Origin: Chloroflexota bacterium | GTDB taxonomy: Bacteria > Chloroflexota > Anaerolineae > Caldilineales > Caldilineaceae | Length of the DNA: 35,837 nucleotides | Direction: 5' to 3' | NCBI GenBank assembly: GCA_018969295.1 | Contig: JAGWYN010000041.1 | Location: 1 to 35,837 of the forward strand | Shown: positions 12,548 through 20,647 of the stretch, in pieces | Layout of the letters: each line of letters opens with the position of its first letter | How positions within the stretch are numbered: the first letter of the stretch is position 1 | The notes under the pieces: generated by a model | Told to the model about the DNA's origin: nothing | Database searches by the model: none | What the model saw: only the letters and a program-made list of their open reading frames with translations | Made by a program: the position numbers and the translations under genes

Positions 12548-12997
12548 TCAGGAGGCCTCTTCGCCGCGCTGGCCCTTCTGGTGGGCAAGCGCATCCCAGT
12601 CGACCCCAAACCCGAATCCAGGGTCCCCGGTGTCGGGGTTGCGAAATTCGAGAATCAGGTCGAAGAGGTGGCGGTCCAGCACATGCTGTGTGTCGCCCAG
12701 CCCCTGGGTGAGCTCGACTGCGACCCGATAGTGGGTGCCGGGCACTGGATTGTGCATGTGCAGTGTCGTCTCCGCACGGCTGTCGGCATGCGCCATCAGA
12801 TAGACGCTGCAGTTTTCGCTGGCGTCTGGGTTCAGCACAACGACCTCCAGGTTGGGCCTGGGGTCGTCCTGGGTCGGCGTCACCCAGATGCGTGTCCAGA
12901 TGCGTTTCAGATCGGGGTACGGGTAGAGCACACAGCGCTCGACGCGCGCTGGGGTGTTCTCTTCGAACAGAGCAATTTCCATCGTCTGCAGCTCCAT
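12548..12997 (-). CDS. Unknown soluble protein directly after tRNA-Sec
   Basis: A 149-residue acidic soluble protein with no signal peptide. The sequence has alternating beta-type stretches (IWTRIWVTP, NLEVVVLNP, SVYLMAHAD) ending in an acidic, Gly-rich tail (NPDTGDPGFGFGVDWDAL), suggesting a beta-sandwich-like domain. The first ATG is at 12997, only 15 nt beyond the 3' end of tRNA-Sec; a second ATG at 12982 has GGAG about 10 nt upstream and may be the true start (MEIALFEEN). The tight spacing means it is probably cotranscribed with selC. No family is recognised. Fixed position between selC and selD makes it a candidate selenium-related protein, but that is inference. Confidence 0.75.
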   Translation of the reverse strand: MELQTMEIALFEENTPARVERCVLYPYPDLKRIWTRIWVTPTQDDPRPNLEVVVLNPDASENCSVYLMAHADSRAETTLHMHNPVPGTHYRVAVELTQGLGDTQHVLDRHLFDLILEFRNPDTGDPGFGFGVDWDALAHQKGQRGEEAS

Positions 12998-13012
12998 GTT
13001 AAACCAAGACAG

Positions 13013-13108
13013 CGGGAGGGTATGGGAGTCGAACCCACCGCAGCCGGCTCAGCGCCACCTGCCAGCGGTTTTGAAGACCGAGGCATCCACCGGGACACAT
13101 TCCCCCCC
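13013..13108 (-). tRNA. selC: tRNA-Sec (anticodon UCA)
   Basis: On the minus strand the 96-nt gene folds as a bacterial tRNA-Sec: 8-nt acceptor arm (GGGGGGGA / ACCCTCCC, seven pairs including one G-U, then an A-A mismatch), 2-nt linker, 6-bp D stem GTGTCC/GGATGC with the CGGT loop seen in E. coli selC, anticodon loop CTTCAAA (UCA at 13074-13072), a long variable arm of about 9 bp with one mismatch (GCAGGTGGC/GCCGGCTGC), and a T arm GTGGG-TTCGACT-CCCAT. The discriminator is G; CCA is not encoded. Length, the 6-bp D stem and UCA anticodon all separate it from tRNA-Ser. A strong promoter lies directly upstream and a protein gene begins 15 nt downstream. Confidence 0.93.
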
Positions 13109-13115
13109 ATCTGCT

Positions 13116-13144
13116 ATTGTAGCCAGATCTGTACGATCGGCCAA
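13116..13144 (-). promoter_or_regulatory. Promoter of the selC-selD operon
   Basis: On the minus strand TTGGCC (13144-13139) and TACAAT (13121-13116) are separated by 17 nt. The -10 ends 7 nt before the tRNA-Sec 5' end, so transcription starts at or within a few bases of the mature tRNA end. It runs back-to-back with the sortase operon promoter. Confidence 0.65.
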
Positions 13145-13186
13145 ACCGTTGTCGCAGACGCGCAACCGTTGTTGGGGGGGGCTGGT

Positions 13187-13215
13187 TTGCATGTTGCCCT
13201 GGTCTCCGCTACAAT
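13187..13215 (+). promoter_or_regulatory. Candidate promoter of the envelope-glycan operon
   Basis: TTGCAT (13187-13192) and TACAAT (13210-13215) are spaced by 17 nt, about 97 nt before the first ATG of the operon. The -10 is good and the -35 is weak. Confidence 0.4.
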
Positions 13216-13311
13216 TTGCATAGTTTTTCTTGGCTGTCCAAAAAGGTTCAGCTATTTTGTCCCTCAGCAAGCGTGTTGGACAAGCGTGTTGGAAAGGATT
13301 CCTGCTCAGCT

Positions 13312-13977
13312 ATGATCTTTCAACGGTGGCTCCGTCGGTTCTCTGTCCAGGCGGCAGTGGTCAGCCTCTTGCTGCTGGCTGGCTGCCAGCCGCTTGACGG
13401 CTCTGCGGCTTTGGGAGGAAAGGATCCTCTGGGGGAAGCTGACCTGGTGAATGAGGAGCAGCCGCTCTCGCCGACGCCCGAGCAGCAGCGGTTGGCTGCG
13501 GGGGAGGCTCCCCCTGTACAGCTTCTGATCCCTGCGCTCTCGTTGGAGATCCCGGTGGTCCCGATGGGGTGGGAACGGGTGATGGGAGCAGGGCAGCTGA
13601 CCACGCGCTGGGTGGTGCCGGCGGACGCTGCTGGGTGGGCGTTGAACAGTTCCCCGGCCGGGGGAGATGGCAACGTGGTCGTTGCGGGCCATCAGGCGTA
13701 CGGTGCGGCGGTGTTTGCAGCGATTTCGTTGGGGGAACTGGCTGTCGGCCAGGAACTGGATCTGGTGGATGGCGCAGGACGCACGTTTTTGTACCGGATT
13801 GTCGAACTGCCCGCCCCGATCCCGCTGCTGGGTGCGACTGCTGAAGAGGCGGCGCAGGCTGCCTTGTACAGTGCACCCACCCAGCGTGCCCAGCTGACCT
13901 TGATGACCGGCTGGCCGTTGGCGACGACGACCCATCGGCTTTTCGTGGTCGCTGAGCGGGTGACTGCATCTGAGTAG
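13312..13977 (+). CDS. Sortase-family lipoprotein lacking the catalytic Cys
   Basis: The 221-residue product begins at ATG 13312 (GGAAAGGA upstream), giving a lipoprotein signal with LLAGC at residues 21-25; a longer N-terminal extension in frame has no signal-like start. The sortase fold is clear: LLIPALSLEIPVVPMGW, VPADAAGWALNSSPAGGDGNVVVAGHQ (His127), and LTLMTGWPLATTTHRLFVVAERV (Arg209). In active sortases the last motif is TLxTC; here the Cys position is Gly200 (codon GGC, one base from TGC). The His and Arg remain. Transpeptidation should therefore be impossible unless this is a sequencing error, and the protein may instead be a binding or structural paralogue. It heads an envelope-glycan operon (28 nt before the next gene). 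Confidence 0.85.
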   Translation: MIFQRWLRRFSVQAAVVSLLLLAGCQPLDGSAALGGKDPLGEADLVNEEQPLSPTPEQQRLAAGEAPPVQLLIPALSLEIPVVPMGWERVMGAGQLTTRWVVPADAAGWALNSSPAGGDGNVVVAGHQAYGAAVFAAISLGELAVGQELDLVDGAGRTFLYRIVELPAPIPLLGATAEEAAQAALYSAPTQRAQLTLMTGWPLATTTHRLFVVAERVTASE

Positions 13978-14005
13978 GGTTGGGGGGCTTGGGAGCTGCA
14001 CCAGT

Positions 14006-15670
14006 ATGGACAAACATCCTCTGACCTCGGAACCGCTGCTCTGTTCGATTGTGGTCCCTGTCTACAACGGCGCGAACACGATTGTGCGTTGCCTGAACGC
14101 GTTGGCCCGCCAGACAGTGTCGTCGGCCCGCTATGAGCTGATCGTGGTCAACGATGGCTCGACCGACAGCACGGCGCAGCAGATCGAGCACTGGCAGAGC
14201 CTACATCCCCAATCTCGGTTGACCCAGCTGATTCAGCCGAATGCTGGCCCGGCCGCAGCGCGCAACCGGGGGGCGGCTGCTGCCACTTCTGAGCTGGTGT
14301 TGTTTACAGATGCAGACTGTGCGCCGGCACCGAACTGGGTTGCAGCCATGACCGCTCCTTTTGCAGACCCGGCGGTGATGGGGGTGAAAGGTGCCTATCT
14401 GACCGAACAGACCGATCTGGTGGCGCGTTTTGTGCAGGCGGAGTACGAAGACCGGTACGACCGAATGGCGGAGCAGCCGCAGATCGATTTTATCGACACC
14501 TATTCGGCGGGGTATCGTCGAGCGCTGTTTTTGGAAAATGGTGGATTTGACCCGATTTTTACGACAGCCAGCGTGGAAGACCAAGAATTCAGCTTTCGGC
14601 TGGCCCAGAAAGGGTATCGTCTTGTCTTTGCGCCAGAGGCCAGGGTGGTCCATCTGCACGACCGGGACATCGGCGAATATTTTCGACGCAAATATGCGAT
14701 CGGTTTCTGGAAAGCGTTGATGATGCGTTGGCATCCTGAACGAATGGTGCAGGACAGCCATACGCCTCAGGTGTTGAAGTTGCAGATCGTTTTGTTGGCT
14801 GCTGTGGCCGGGGCGACTGGGCTGGGGCTGGGGGGGCTGCTGTGGCCGCCGTTGCTCTGGTTTTGGAGTGTGGCGGGTGCAGCCGCTTTGCTCTTTGGGA
14901 TCACCGCAGCGCCGTTCACGTACAAGCTGGCCCGGCGTTCTCCGGCGTTGGCGTTGCTGGGGGTGCCGCTGTTGGGGGTGCGGGCTGCGGCGTTGGGCAG
15001 CGGCTACCTGCATGGCACGGTGCATTTTGCAGGGACCGTGCCCGGCGAACGGCAGCCGGTGATCGCCGGCTGGCAGCGGCTGGTGAAACGGGCGGTGGAC
15101 ATTGTCGGGGCGTTGGTAGGTCTGACGGTGTCGGTCCCGCTGGTCGCGGTGGCCGCTGTGGCGATCAAAGCGGAGTCGCCGGGCCCCATCTTTTTTTGGC
15201 AGGTGCGTGTCGGCGAAAACGGCCGGCTGTTTCGCATTGTCAAGCTGCGCACGATGGTGATCGACGCCGAAGCCCGGCTTGCGAATCTGGTCGATCTGGA
15301 ACAGCTGCCGGAGCCGGCCTTCAAACTCCAGCAAGACCCGCGTGTCACGCGGATTGGCCGGTTTTTGCGGCGTACCTCGCTGGATGAGGTGCCACAGTTT
15401 TACAATGTGTTGCTCGGCGAGATGAGCCTGGTGGGGCCGCGGCCGGAAGAAGAGCGGATCGTCCAGCGCTACCAGGATTTTCAGCGCCGCCGACTGGCGG
15501 TCAAACCGGGGATGACGGGGCCGATGCAGGTGAACGGCCGTGGAGACCTGGCGTTTGGCGAACGGCTGCAGCTGGAGCTGGAGTACATTGACCATTACAG
15601 CCTGCGCCGAGATTTTGAGATCCTCCTCCGCACGTTCCCCTCCATCTTTCAGGGCCATGGCGCTCGCTGA
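14006..15670 (+). CDS. Fusion of family-2 glycosyltransferase and undecaprenyl-phosphate sugar phosphotransferase
   Basis: The 554-residue protein joins two steps of surface-glycan synthesis. Residues about 10-230 form a GT-A glycosyltransferase (SIVVPVYNGANTI, VVNDGSTD, ATSELVLFTDADCAPAPNW, then an ED-type acceptor motif VEDQEFSFRL). About 255-335 is hydrophobic with two or more membrane helices. From about 355 it is a bacterial sugar transferase of the WbaP/EpsE monotopic phosphoglycosyltransferase type: KRAVDIVGALVGL, SPGPIFFWQVRVGENG, VKLRTM, TRIGRFLRRTSLDEVPQFYNVLLGEMSLVGPRPE, and KPGMTGPMQVNGR. That domain transfers sugar-1-phosphate to a lipid carrier and starts glycan assembly. These two activities are usually on separate proteins. 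Sugar specificity cannot be read from sequence. Confidence 0.92.
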   Translation: MDKHPLTSEPLLCSIVVPVYNGANTIVRCLNALARQTVSSARYELIVVNDGSTDSTAQQIEHWQSLHPQSRLTQLIQPNAGPAAARNRGAAAATSELVLFTDADCAPAPNWVAAMTAPFADPAVMGVKGAYLTEQTDLVARFVQAEYEDRYDRMAEQPQIDFIDTYSAGYRRALFLENGGFDPIFTTASVEDQEFSFRLAQKGYRLVFAPEARVVHLHDRDIGEYFRRKYAIGFWKALMMRWHPERMVQDSHTPQVLKLQIVLLAAVAGATGLGLGGLLWPPLLWFWSVAGAAALLFGITAAPFTYKLARRSPALALLGVPLLGVRAAALGSGYLHGTVHFAGTVPGERQPVIAGWQRLVKRAVDIVGALVGLTVSVPLVAVAAVAIKAESPGPIFFWQVRVGENGRLFRIVKLRTMVIDAEARLANLVDLEQLPEPAFKLQQDPRVTRIGRFLRRTSLDEVPQFYNVLLGEMSLVGPRPEEERIVQRYQDFQRRRLAVKPGMTGPMQVNGRGDLAFGERLQLELEYIDHYSLRRDFEILLRTFPSIFQGHGAR

Positions 15671-15694
15671 GCGCAAGTAAAAAAGGAGCAGAGC

Positions 15695-16297
15695 ATGCAC
15701 GTTCCCCGCCCGTTGTGCGGCGTCTCGAGAGGAGCCCTGGTTGCCGGGCTGTTGTTCCCCGTCTTGCTGTGGGCGCTCTTCTTTGGGCTGGGCCGCGGTG
15801 CTGCGCTGGCGTTTGTCGGGCCTGTCGAGCACAGCCAGATCGAGGGAACGGCGAATTCGACGGCCGAGACGGTGCTCGCTTTGGAGAGCGAGCCGTCGCT
15901 GCTGCTGGCCATCCAGGGGCAGCCGCTCACAATTCCCTTCACGGTGACCAACCAGGGGGAGGTGGACGCTGTAGAAATTCAGTACTCCTTCGAGCTTCCT
16001 GCTGGATTGCGCGCTGTCACAGCTTCTGCCGGCGTGGCTGGCACTGCGGAGGCAGGGCAGGGAGAGGTGGTCCAGATGGAGACAGAGGCTGGGAACGCGT
16101 TGGTTGTGGTCAGCTGGCCGGAAGTGGCTGCCGGGGCGAGTGCGACGGTGCAGATCGTGGCCGAGGTCGACGCCTTCCTGGCCAACGGCAGTGTGCTGCA
16201 AGGGACTGCCGCACTGCTCTCCAGCAATGCAGCGTACACCTACACCGCGCTTTTCATCGGCCTGCCACCGGCTGTTGCACCAGATTTCTGGTGGTAA
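15695..16297 (+). CDS. Secreted or membrane-anchored beta-sandwich protein (DUF11/CARDB-like)
   Basis: A 200-residue protein with an N-terminal signal or anchor helix (about 13-38, VAGLLFPVLLWALFFGLGRGAALA) preceded by an AAGGAG ribosome-binding site. The body (about 60-170) carries the pattern LTIPFTVTNQGEVDAVEIQYSFELPAGL...VVVSWPEVAAGASATVQIVAEV, typical of DUF11/CARDB-like extracellular beta-sandwich domains. It ends with a hydrophobic, Pro/aromatic tail (LFIGLPPAVAPDFWW). It sits 24 nt after the glycosyltransferase fusion and 9 nt before the DUF2723 gene, so it is an exported partner of the same operon. No enzymatic motif is visible. Confidence 0.75.
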   Translation: MHVPRPLCGVSRGALVAGLLFPVLLWALFFGLGRGAALAFVGPVEHSQIEGTANSTAETVLALESEPSLLLAIQGQPLTIPFTVTNQGEVDAVEIQYSFELPAGLRAVTASAGVAGTAEAGQGEVVQMETEAGNALVVVSWPEVAAGASATVQIVAEVDAFLANGSVLQGTAALLSSNAAYTYTALFIGLPPAVAPDFWW

Positions 16298-16306
16298 CGC
16301 AGGAAA

Positions 16307-17872
16307 ATGAGCGGCACAGATTGGGCTCTGGACAGAGTGCAGGAAGGCTGGCGCAAAGGCTGGTCCACGGGCTGGCCGGCAGCCGTGGGGATGGCTGGGG
16401 TAGCGTTGTGGCTGTACTGTGGCTCGCTGGCCCCGGATCTGACCTGGGCGCATCAGGGAGCCGATGGCGGGGAACTGCTGGCAGCGGCCGCCACCAACGG
16501 GGTGCCCCATCCACCCGGCTACCCTTTGTACATGTTGTTGCTGCAAGGGTGGCTGGCCCTGCTCGAAGGGGTGGCGCCGTCGACCTCACTGGTCTGGCGC
16601 GGCAACCTGCTCAGCGCCTGTTTTGGCGCAGCCAGCGTATTGGTGAGTGTGCGCGTGGCTGACCATCTGCTGGCTGGACAGCCGCTGCGGTGGGCCTGGG
16701 CCGGATTGGCCGGGGGTGCCTGGGCGGTGACCCCGCTGCTGTGGAGCCAATCCATTTTGACCGAAGTCTACAGCCTGCACGCGCTGTTGATTGCCCTGCT
16801 GGGCTGGGCTGTGCTGGTCAAACCGCAGCGGCTCTGGTACAGCCTGCTGCCGGTTGCGCTCGGGACCGCACACCACCTCACCTTGTTGTTGTTGTTGCCG
16901 GCAGCCGGCTACAGGCTGATGGTGGAGCGGGCTGGGCCACGGCGCTGGCGGGCGCCTCTGCAGGTGTTGCTGGGGGGCATTTTGATCGGGGCGTTGTGGT
17001 ACGTGCGTGTTCCGCTGGCGGCGGCGACCGTGTCGCCGGTCAACTGGGGGTATGCAGACAACTGGGAAGGGTTTGTCTGGCTGGTCAGCGGGGCCGCCTA
17101 TCGCGGCTATCTGGTTCTCGGGCCAGCAGACCTGCTGTGGCAGCGTCTGACCCTGTGGGCATACACCGTCACCCTTCAGTTCACCCCGGTGGGGCTGGCG
17201 CTGGGATTTGTCGGGCTGGCCAGCTGGGATCGCTGGCAGCCCTCTCTGCGCACGTTCAGCCTGTTGTGGGGGATACCGGTGAGCCTCTACGCTCTTTTTT
17301 ATCACACCCGGGACAGCGAACTCTACCTGCTGCCCTTGGTCTGGCTCTCCAGCCTCTGGCTGGCGGTCGGGGCTGCCAGTGTGGCGAGCTGGCTGGCAGC
17401 CCGCTGGGGGCCCCGGTGCTGGCCGGCCTGCGCGCTCTTCTTGGCCCTCCTGCTGGCGGGGGGAACAGCAGGGCGCTGGCCGGCCATCTCTCTGGCGGAT
17501 GACCAGCAAGCGCGCCGCTATCTCGCTGAGGTGGCTGCCGTGTTGGAGCCGGACAGCCTGGTGGTCACGTTGGGAGATCAAGAGACCTTTGCGATCTGGT
17601 ATGGGCTCTGGGGTGACCGGACGCTGGAGGAGGCGGCTCCAGGGACCATCGCTGTCAACGAATCGCTCTACCAGTTCGACTGGTACCGTCGCCTGCAGCG
17701 CGCACTGCACCCCCAGCTGGCTGGGCTGGATCTTTCGGCTGCCCAGGCAGTAGAACGCTATGGGGAGATCCGGCCTGTCTTTTTTGCCTACCGGCCGGCC
17801 TGGCTGGATGCCACCCAACTGGAAGAAACAGGCCCGCTTTGGCGTTTCAAACAAGGAAGGGAAGTCCCATGA
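16307..17872 (+). CDS. DUF2723 (TMEM260-like) membrane glycosyltransferase
   Basis: A 521-residue polytopic membrane protein of the GT-C type. The N-terminal loop HQGADGGELLAAAATNGVPHPPGYPLYML (about residues 46-74) is the hallmark of DUF2723, with the acidic residues expected of a GT-C catalytic loop; PLLWSQSILTEVYSLHALL follows. About ten hydrophobic segments extend to about 390, and the C-terminal part (from about 400) is soluble, probably outside the membrane. The family includes eukaryotic TMEM260 protein O-mannosyltransferase; in bacteria the substrate is generally unknown. The stop overlaps the next start (ATGA, 17869-17872), so the two proteins are made together. Confidence 0.88.
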   Translation: MSGTDWALDRVQEGWRKGWSTGWPAAVGMAGVALWLYCGSLAPDLTWAHQGADGGELLAAAATNGVPHPPGYPLYMLLLQGWLALLEGVAPSTSLVWRGNLLSACFGAASVLVSVRVADHLLAGQPLRWAWAGLAGGAWAVTPLLWSQSILTEVYSLHALLIALLGWAVLVKPQRLWYSLLPVALGTAHHLTLLLLLPAAGYRLMVERAGPRRWRAPLQVLLGGILIGALWYVRVPLAAATVSPVNWGYADNWEGFVWLVSGAAYRGYLVLGPADLLWQRLTLWAYTVTLQFTPVGLALGFVGLASWDRWQPSLRTFSLLWGIPVSLYALFYHTRDSELYLLPLVWLSSLWLAVGAASVASWLAARWGPRCWPACALFLALLLAGGTAGRWPAISLADDQQARRYLAEVAAVLEPDSLVVTLGDQETFAIWYGLWGDRTLEEAAPGTIAVNESLYQFDWYRRLQRALHPQLAGLDLSAAQAVERYGEIRPVFFAYRPAWLDATQLEETGPLWRFKQGREVP

Positions 17873-19299
17873 GCGTACGAGGGGTGTATCTGGTTGGCCT
17901 GCTGCGGCGGATCGGCTGGCGCAAAGGGGCGATTGCGCTGTTGGTGGCGTTGTCGCTTGGGGTGGTGGGGAGTCGCTTTGTGCAGGCACAGCTGGCCCCC
18001 AACATGCTCCAACTGGCCGATCTGATGCGGCAGTTGGGGCCGGAACTGCCCCGCCTGCTCGGCATGGAGCAGCCGCAGAGCTACCTGGTCTTGGTACAAA
18101 ACAACCATGAACTGCGTGGCACAGGAGGATTCATCTCTGCGGTGGGGCGGCTGACCTTGGATCGGGGGAAAGTGACCGACCTGGATTTTGTCGACAGCTA
18201 CGCCCTCTATCGCAGCGATGGGCTCTATCCGCCCCCCCCGGCGCCGATGGCGCGGTACATGAATCTGCCGGTTCTGGTCTTGCGGGACGCCAACTGGTCC
18301 CCCGATTTTCCAACGGTGGCCCAGGTGGTCCGGCTTCTGTACCGGGGCGAGACGGGGATTGAGGTCGACGGCATTGTGACGGTCGACCTCAACGCGGTCA
18401 AGCGGATCTTTGGGGCATTGGGCACGCTGGAGGTGCCGGGTTTTGAGGAGCCGATCACGGGTGAAAACATCGAGGCGCAGATTGTGCGGCTGTGGGAGCG
18501 GCCGGCCGAAGGAGAGGTCGCGCTGGGTGAGTCCGACCTGGGGGAGTGGTGGATCCAGCGCAAGGAGTTCATCCCGCGGCTGACAGAGGCTGCGCTGGCC
18601 AAAGTGCAGCAAGGGGGGGCCAACCCGCTTCAGCTGGCTGCGGCGGCTTTGCAGGCGCTCGAAGATCGTTCGATCCAGGTCTGGTTGAAAAATGGTGCTG
18701 CCGCTGCCGCGATGCAGGAGCGGGGCTGGGACGGCCATCTGCAGGGGGCAGACGGCGGCGACTTTCTGGCTGTCGTCGACGCCAATCTCGGCTACAACAA
18801 AGCAGATGCTGCGATACAGCGGGCTGTGGACTACCAGGTCAGCTGGCCGAACGGCGCAGGCCAGCCGGGCCAGGCCACGCTGACCCTGACCTACACGCAC
18901 CCGGTCGACGCCGACGACCCCGGCTGTGATCTGACGCCGCGTTACGGGGAAGACTACGCCGATCTGGTTGCACGCTGTTACTTTGCCTATGTGCGGGTCT
19001 ATGTGCCGGCAGGCAGCGAGTTGGTCGAAGCGACGGGGGTCGATTCTGACAGTGTGGAGAGCCGTCGGGGGGAGCAGCGGACACAGGTATTTTCTGGGTA
19101 TTTCATCTTGCCCCCGCGCGAGCGCAAGGTAGTGACCTTTACCTACACCCTGCCCGCTGCCTTGCAGCCAGACACCTATCAGCTGCGGGTGCAGCGGCAG
19201 TCGGGGACAGCGCCGCTGCCGCTCACGGTGGCTGTCGAAGATGCCTCTCTCTCTGTGCGGGTCGATGGGATAGTCTGGAGCTGGCCTGGGGAGCCGTAG
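17869..19299 (+). CDS. DUF4012 envelope/exopolysaccharide-associated protein
   Basis: The 476-residue product starts at the ATG overlapping the previous stop; an N-terminal membrane anchor (about 19-40, ALLVALSLGVVGSRFVQAQLA) is followed by a long extracytoplasmic region. The DUF4012 signature is clear: SYLVLVQNNHELRGTGGFISAVGRLTLDRGKV, ALYRSDGLYPPPPAPMARYM, LRDANWSPDFPTVAQV and VDGIVTVDLNAVKRIFGALG. DUF4012 proteins resemble the LytR-CpsA-Psr-type neighbourhood of surface-polysaccharide loci, but catalytic function is unproven. The C-terminal third (about 320-476) looks like beta-rich domains. A strong bidirectional terminator follows. It is the last gene of the five-gene operon starting with the sortase-like lipoprotein. 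Confidence 0.88.
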   Translation: MSVRGVYLVGLLRRIGWRKGAIALLVALSLGVVGSRFVQAQLAPNMLQLADLMRQLGPELPRLLGMEQPQSYLVLVQNNHELRGTGGFISAVGRLTLDRGKVTDLDFVDSYALYRSDGLYPPPPAPMARYMNLPVLVLRDANWSPDFPTVAQVVRLLYRGETGIEVDGIVTVDLNAVKRIFGALGTLEVPGFEEPITGENIEAQIVRLWERPAEGEVALGESDLGEWWIQRKEFIPRLTEAALAKVQQGGANPLQLAAAALQALEDRSIQVWLKNGAAAAAMQERGWDGHLQGADGGDFLAVVDANLGYNKADAAIQRAVDYQVSWPNGAGQPGQATLTLTYTHPVDADDPGCDLTPRYGEDYADLVARCYFAYVRVYVPAGSELVEATGVDSDSVESRRGEQRTQVFSGYFILPPRERKVVTFTYTLPAALQPDTYQLRVQRQSGTAPLPLTVAVEDASLSVRVDGIVWSWPGEP

Positions 19300-19326
19300 A
19301 GAAAAGTACGTTCAGCTGAAAAATCA

Positions 19327-19356
19327 ATGCGCCGGGGAAGCGTTTCCCCGGCGCAT
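19327..19356. terminator. Bidirectional terminator between DUF4012 and ABC ATPase genes
   Basis: The 13-bp perfect stem ATGCGCCGGGGAA / TTCCCCGGCGCAT with a 4-nt loop separates two convergent genes. The flanks are A/T-rich (AAATCA before, TTCA after). Confidence 0.75.
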
Positions 19357-19376
19357 TTCAGATCGCAAAGCGCTGG

Positions 19377-20483
19377 TCAACTGGCCAGCGAAACCTCAGT
19401 TTTGGGGTCAAAGATATGGGCGTTGGCCATATTGACGGCCAGATGGAGCTCGTCGCCGATCTGCGAACGGACGCGCGGGTCGACGCGGGCGATAAACTGT
19501 TTTTGGTCGCGCGTCACCAGATACAGGAAAATTTCGTTGCCCATCATTTCGACGACGTCGACCTTGGCCTGCATATCCGACTCCAGAATGCCCGGCGGCA
19601 CATACGGTTTGGCATGGATATCTTCGGGGCGAATGCCGAAGACAACCTGTTTGCCTTTGTACTGGCGCCACTCCTCGGCTTTGGGTTTGGGCACTTCCAG
19701 GCGGAAACCGCCGGTGTTGATCTCCAGCTTGCCGTCGCTCTCGACCAGGGTTGCATCAAAGAAATTCATGCTGGGGCTTCCGATGAAGCCGGCCACGAAG
19801 ACGTTGTGCGGGTGGTCGTAGAGGGTCTGGGGGGTATCGATCTGTTGGAGCAACCCATCTTTCATGACGGCAATGCGGGACGCCATGGTCATGGCTTCGA
19901 CCTGGTCGTGGGTGACGTAGATGAAGGTCGTGGCCAGCCGCTGGTGCAGCTTGGTCAGCTGGGCACGCGTCTGCACGCGCAGCTTGGCATCGAGGTTGGA
20001 GAGCGGTTCGTCGAAAAGAAAGACGGCGGGTTCGCGCACGATGGCACGGCCGACCGCCACGCGCTGGCGCTGGCCACCCGAAAGTTGCTTGGGTTTGCGG
20101 TCGAGCAGGTGGCCGATGTCCAGAATGTCGGCCGCTTCTTTGACACGGCGATCGATTTCGTTTTTGGGTGTCTTGCGCAATTTGAGCCCGAAAGCCATGT
20201 TGTCGTACACACTCATGTGTGGGTAGAGCGCATAGCTCTGGAACACCATGGCGATGTCTCGATCCTTGGGGGGCACATCGTTGACGATGCGTTCGCCGAT
20301 CCGGATGTTGCCGTCGCTGATCTCTTCCAGGCCAGCCAGACAGCGCAGGCTGGTGGTCTTGCCGCATCCAGACGGTCCGACGAAGACCAGGAATTCTTTG
20401 TCTTCGATGTGGATGTTGAGATCGTTGACAGCCGTTACCTCGCCGTAGCGTTTGTAAACGTGGTCGTACGTCACACTTGCCAT
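19377..20483 (-). CDS. Carbohydrate-type ABC transporter ATP-binding protein (MsmK/UgpC/MalK-like)
   Basis: The 368-residue protein energises sugar or glycerol-phosphate importers of the CUT1 class. It shows Walker A GPSGCGKTT, Q-loop VFQSYALYPHMSV, signature LSGGQRQRVAVGRAIVREP, Walker B VFLFDEPLSNLDAKLR and the H-loop ITHDQ-like VTHDQVEA. After about residue 240 a C-terminal TOBE-type regulatory domain follows (IGSPSMNFFDATLVE, VFGIRPEDI, VEMMGNEIFLYL). It starts at ATG 20483 behind GGAGAAAAAA. No permease or binding protein is nearby, so it is an orphan ATPase; in many bacteria one such ATPase (MsmK) serves several sugar importers. Substrate is therefore unknown. Confidence 0.95.
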   Translation of the reverse strand: MASVTYDHVYKRYGEVTAVNDLNIHIEDKEFLVFVGPSGCGKTTSLRCLAGLEEISDGNIRIGERIVNDVPPKDRDIAMVFQSYALYPHMSVYDNMAFGLKLRKTPKNEIDRRVKEAADILDIGHLLDRKPKQLSGGQRQRVAVGRAIVREPAVFLFDEPLSNLDAKLRVQTRAQLTKLHQRLATTFIYVTHDQVEAMTMASRIAVMKDGLLQQIDTPQTLYDHPHNVFVAGFIGSPSMNFFDATLVESDGKLEINTGGFRLEVPKPKAEEWRQYKGKQVVFGIRPEDIHAKPYVPPGILESDMQAKVDVVEMMGNEIFLYLVTRDQKQFIARVDPRVRSQIGDELHLAVNMANAHIFDPKTEVSLAS

Positions 20484-20647
20484 TATAGTTTTTTCTCCTT
20501 GGCGTCAAACACAACTGTTTGAAACAAAATAATGGAGGAAAGCAGGGAGCATCCCATGGCAAAGCAGTATAGCACAGCGTTGTTGCCAATTGCAAACTCT
20601 GTTTTGGAGGGCTTGGGGGGATGGAGCGGGGGAAAACCGCAGCGGGG

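Noticed and set aside
12515..12555. Terminator between the 149- and 91-residue orfs
   Set aside because: A GAGAGGCT/AGCCTCTC hairpin exists but has a mismatch and no T-run on the minus strand; at most a partial attenuator.
20566..20596. Promoter for the ABC ATPase gene (TTGCAA and TATACT on the minus strand)
   Set aside because: The spacing is 19 nt and the -35 is weak, so it is not reported as a feature; it remains possible.
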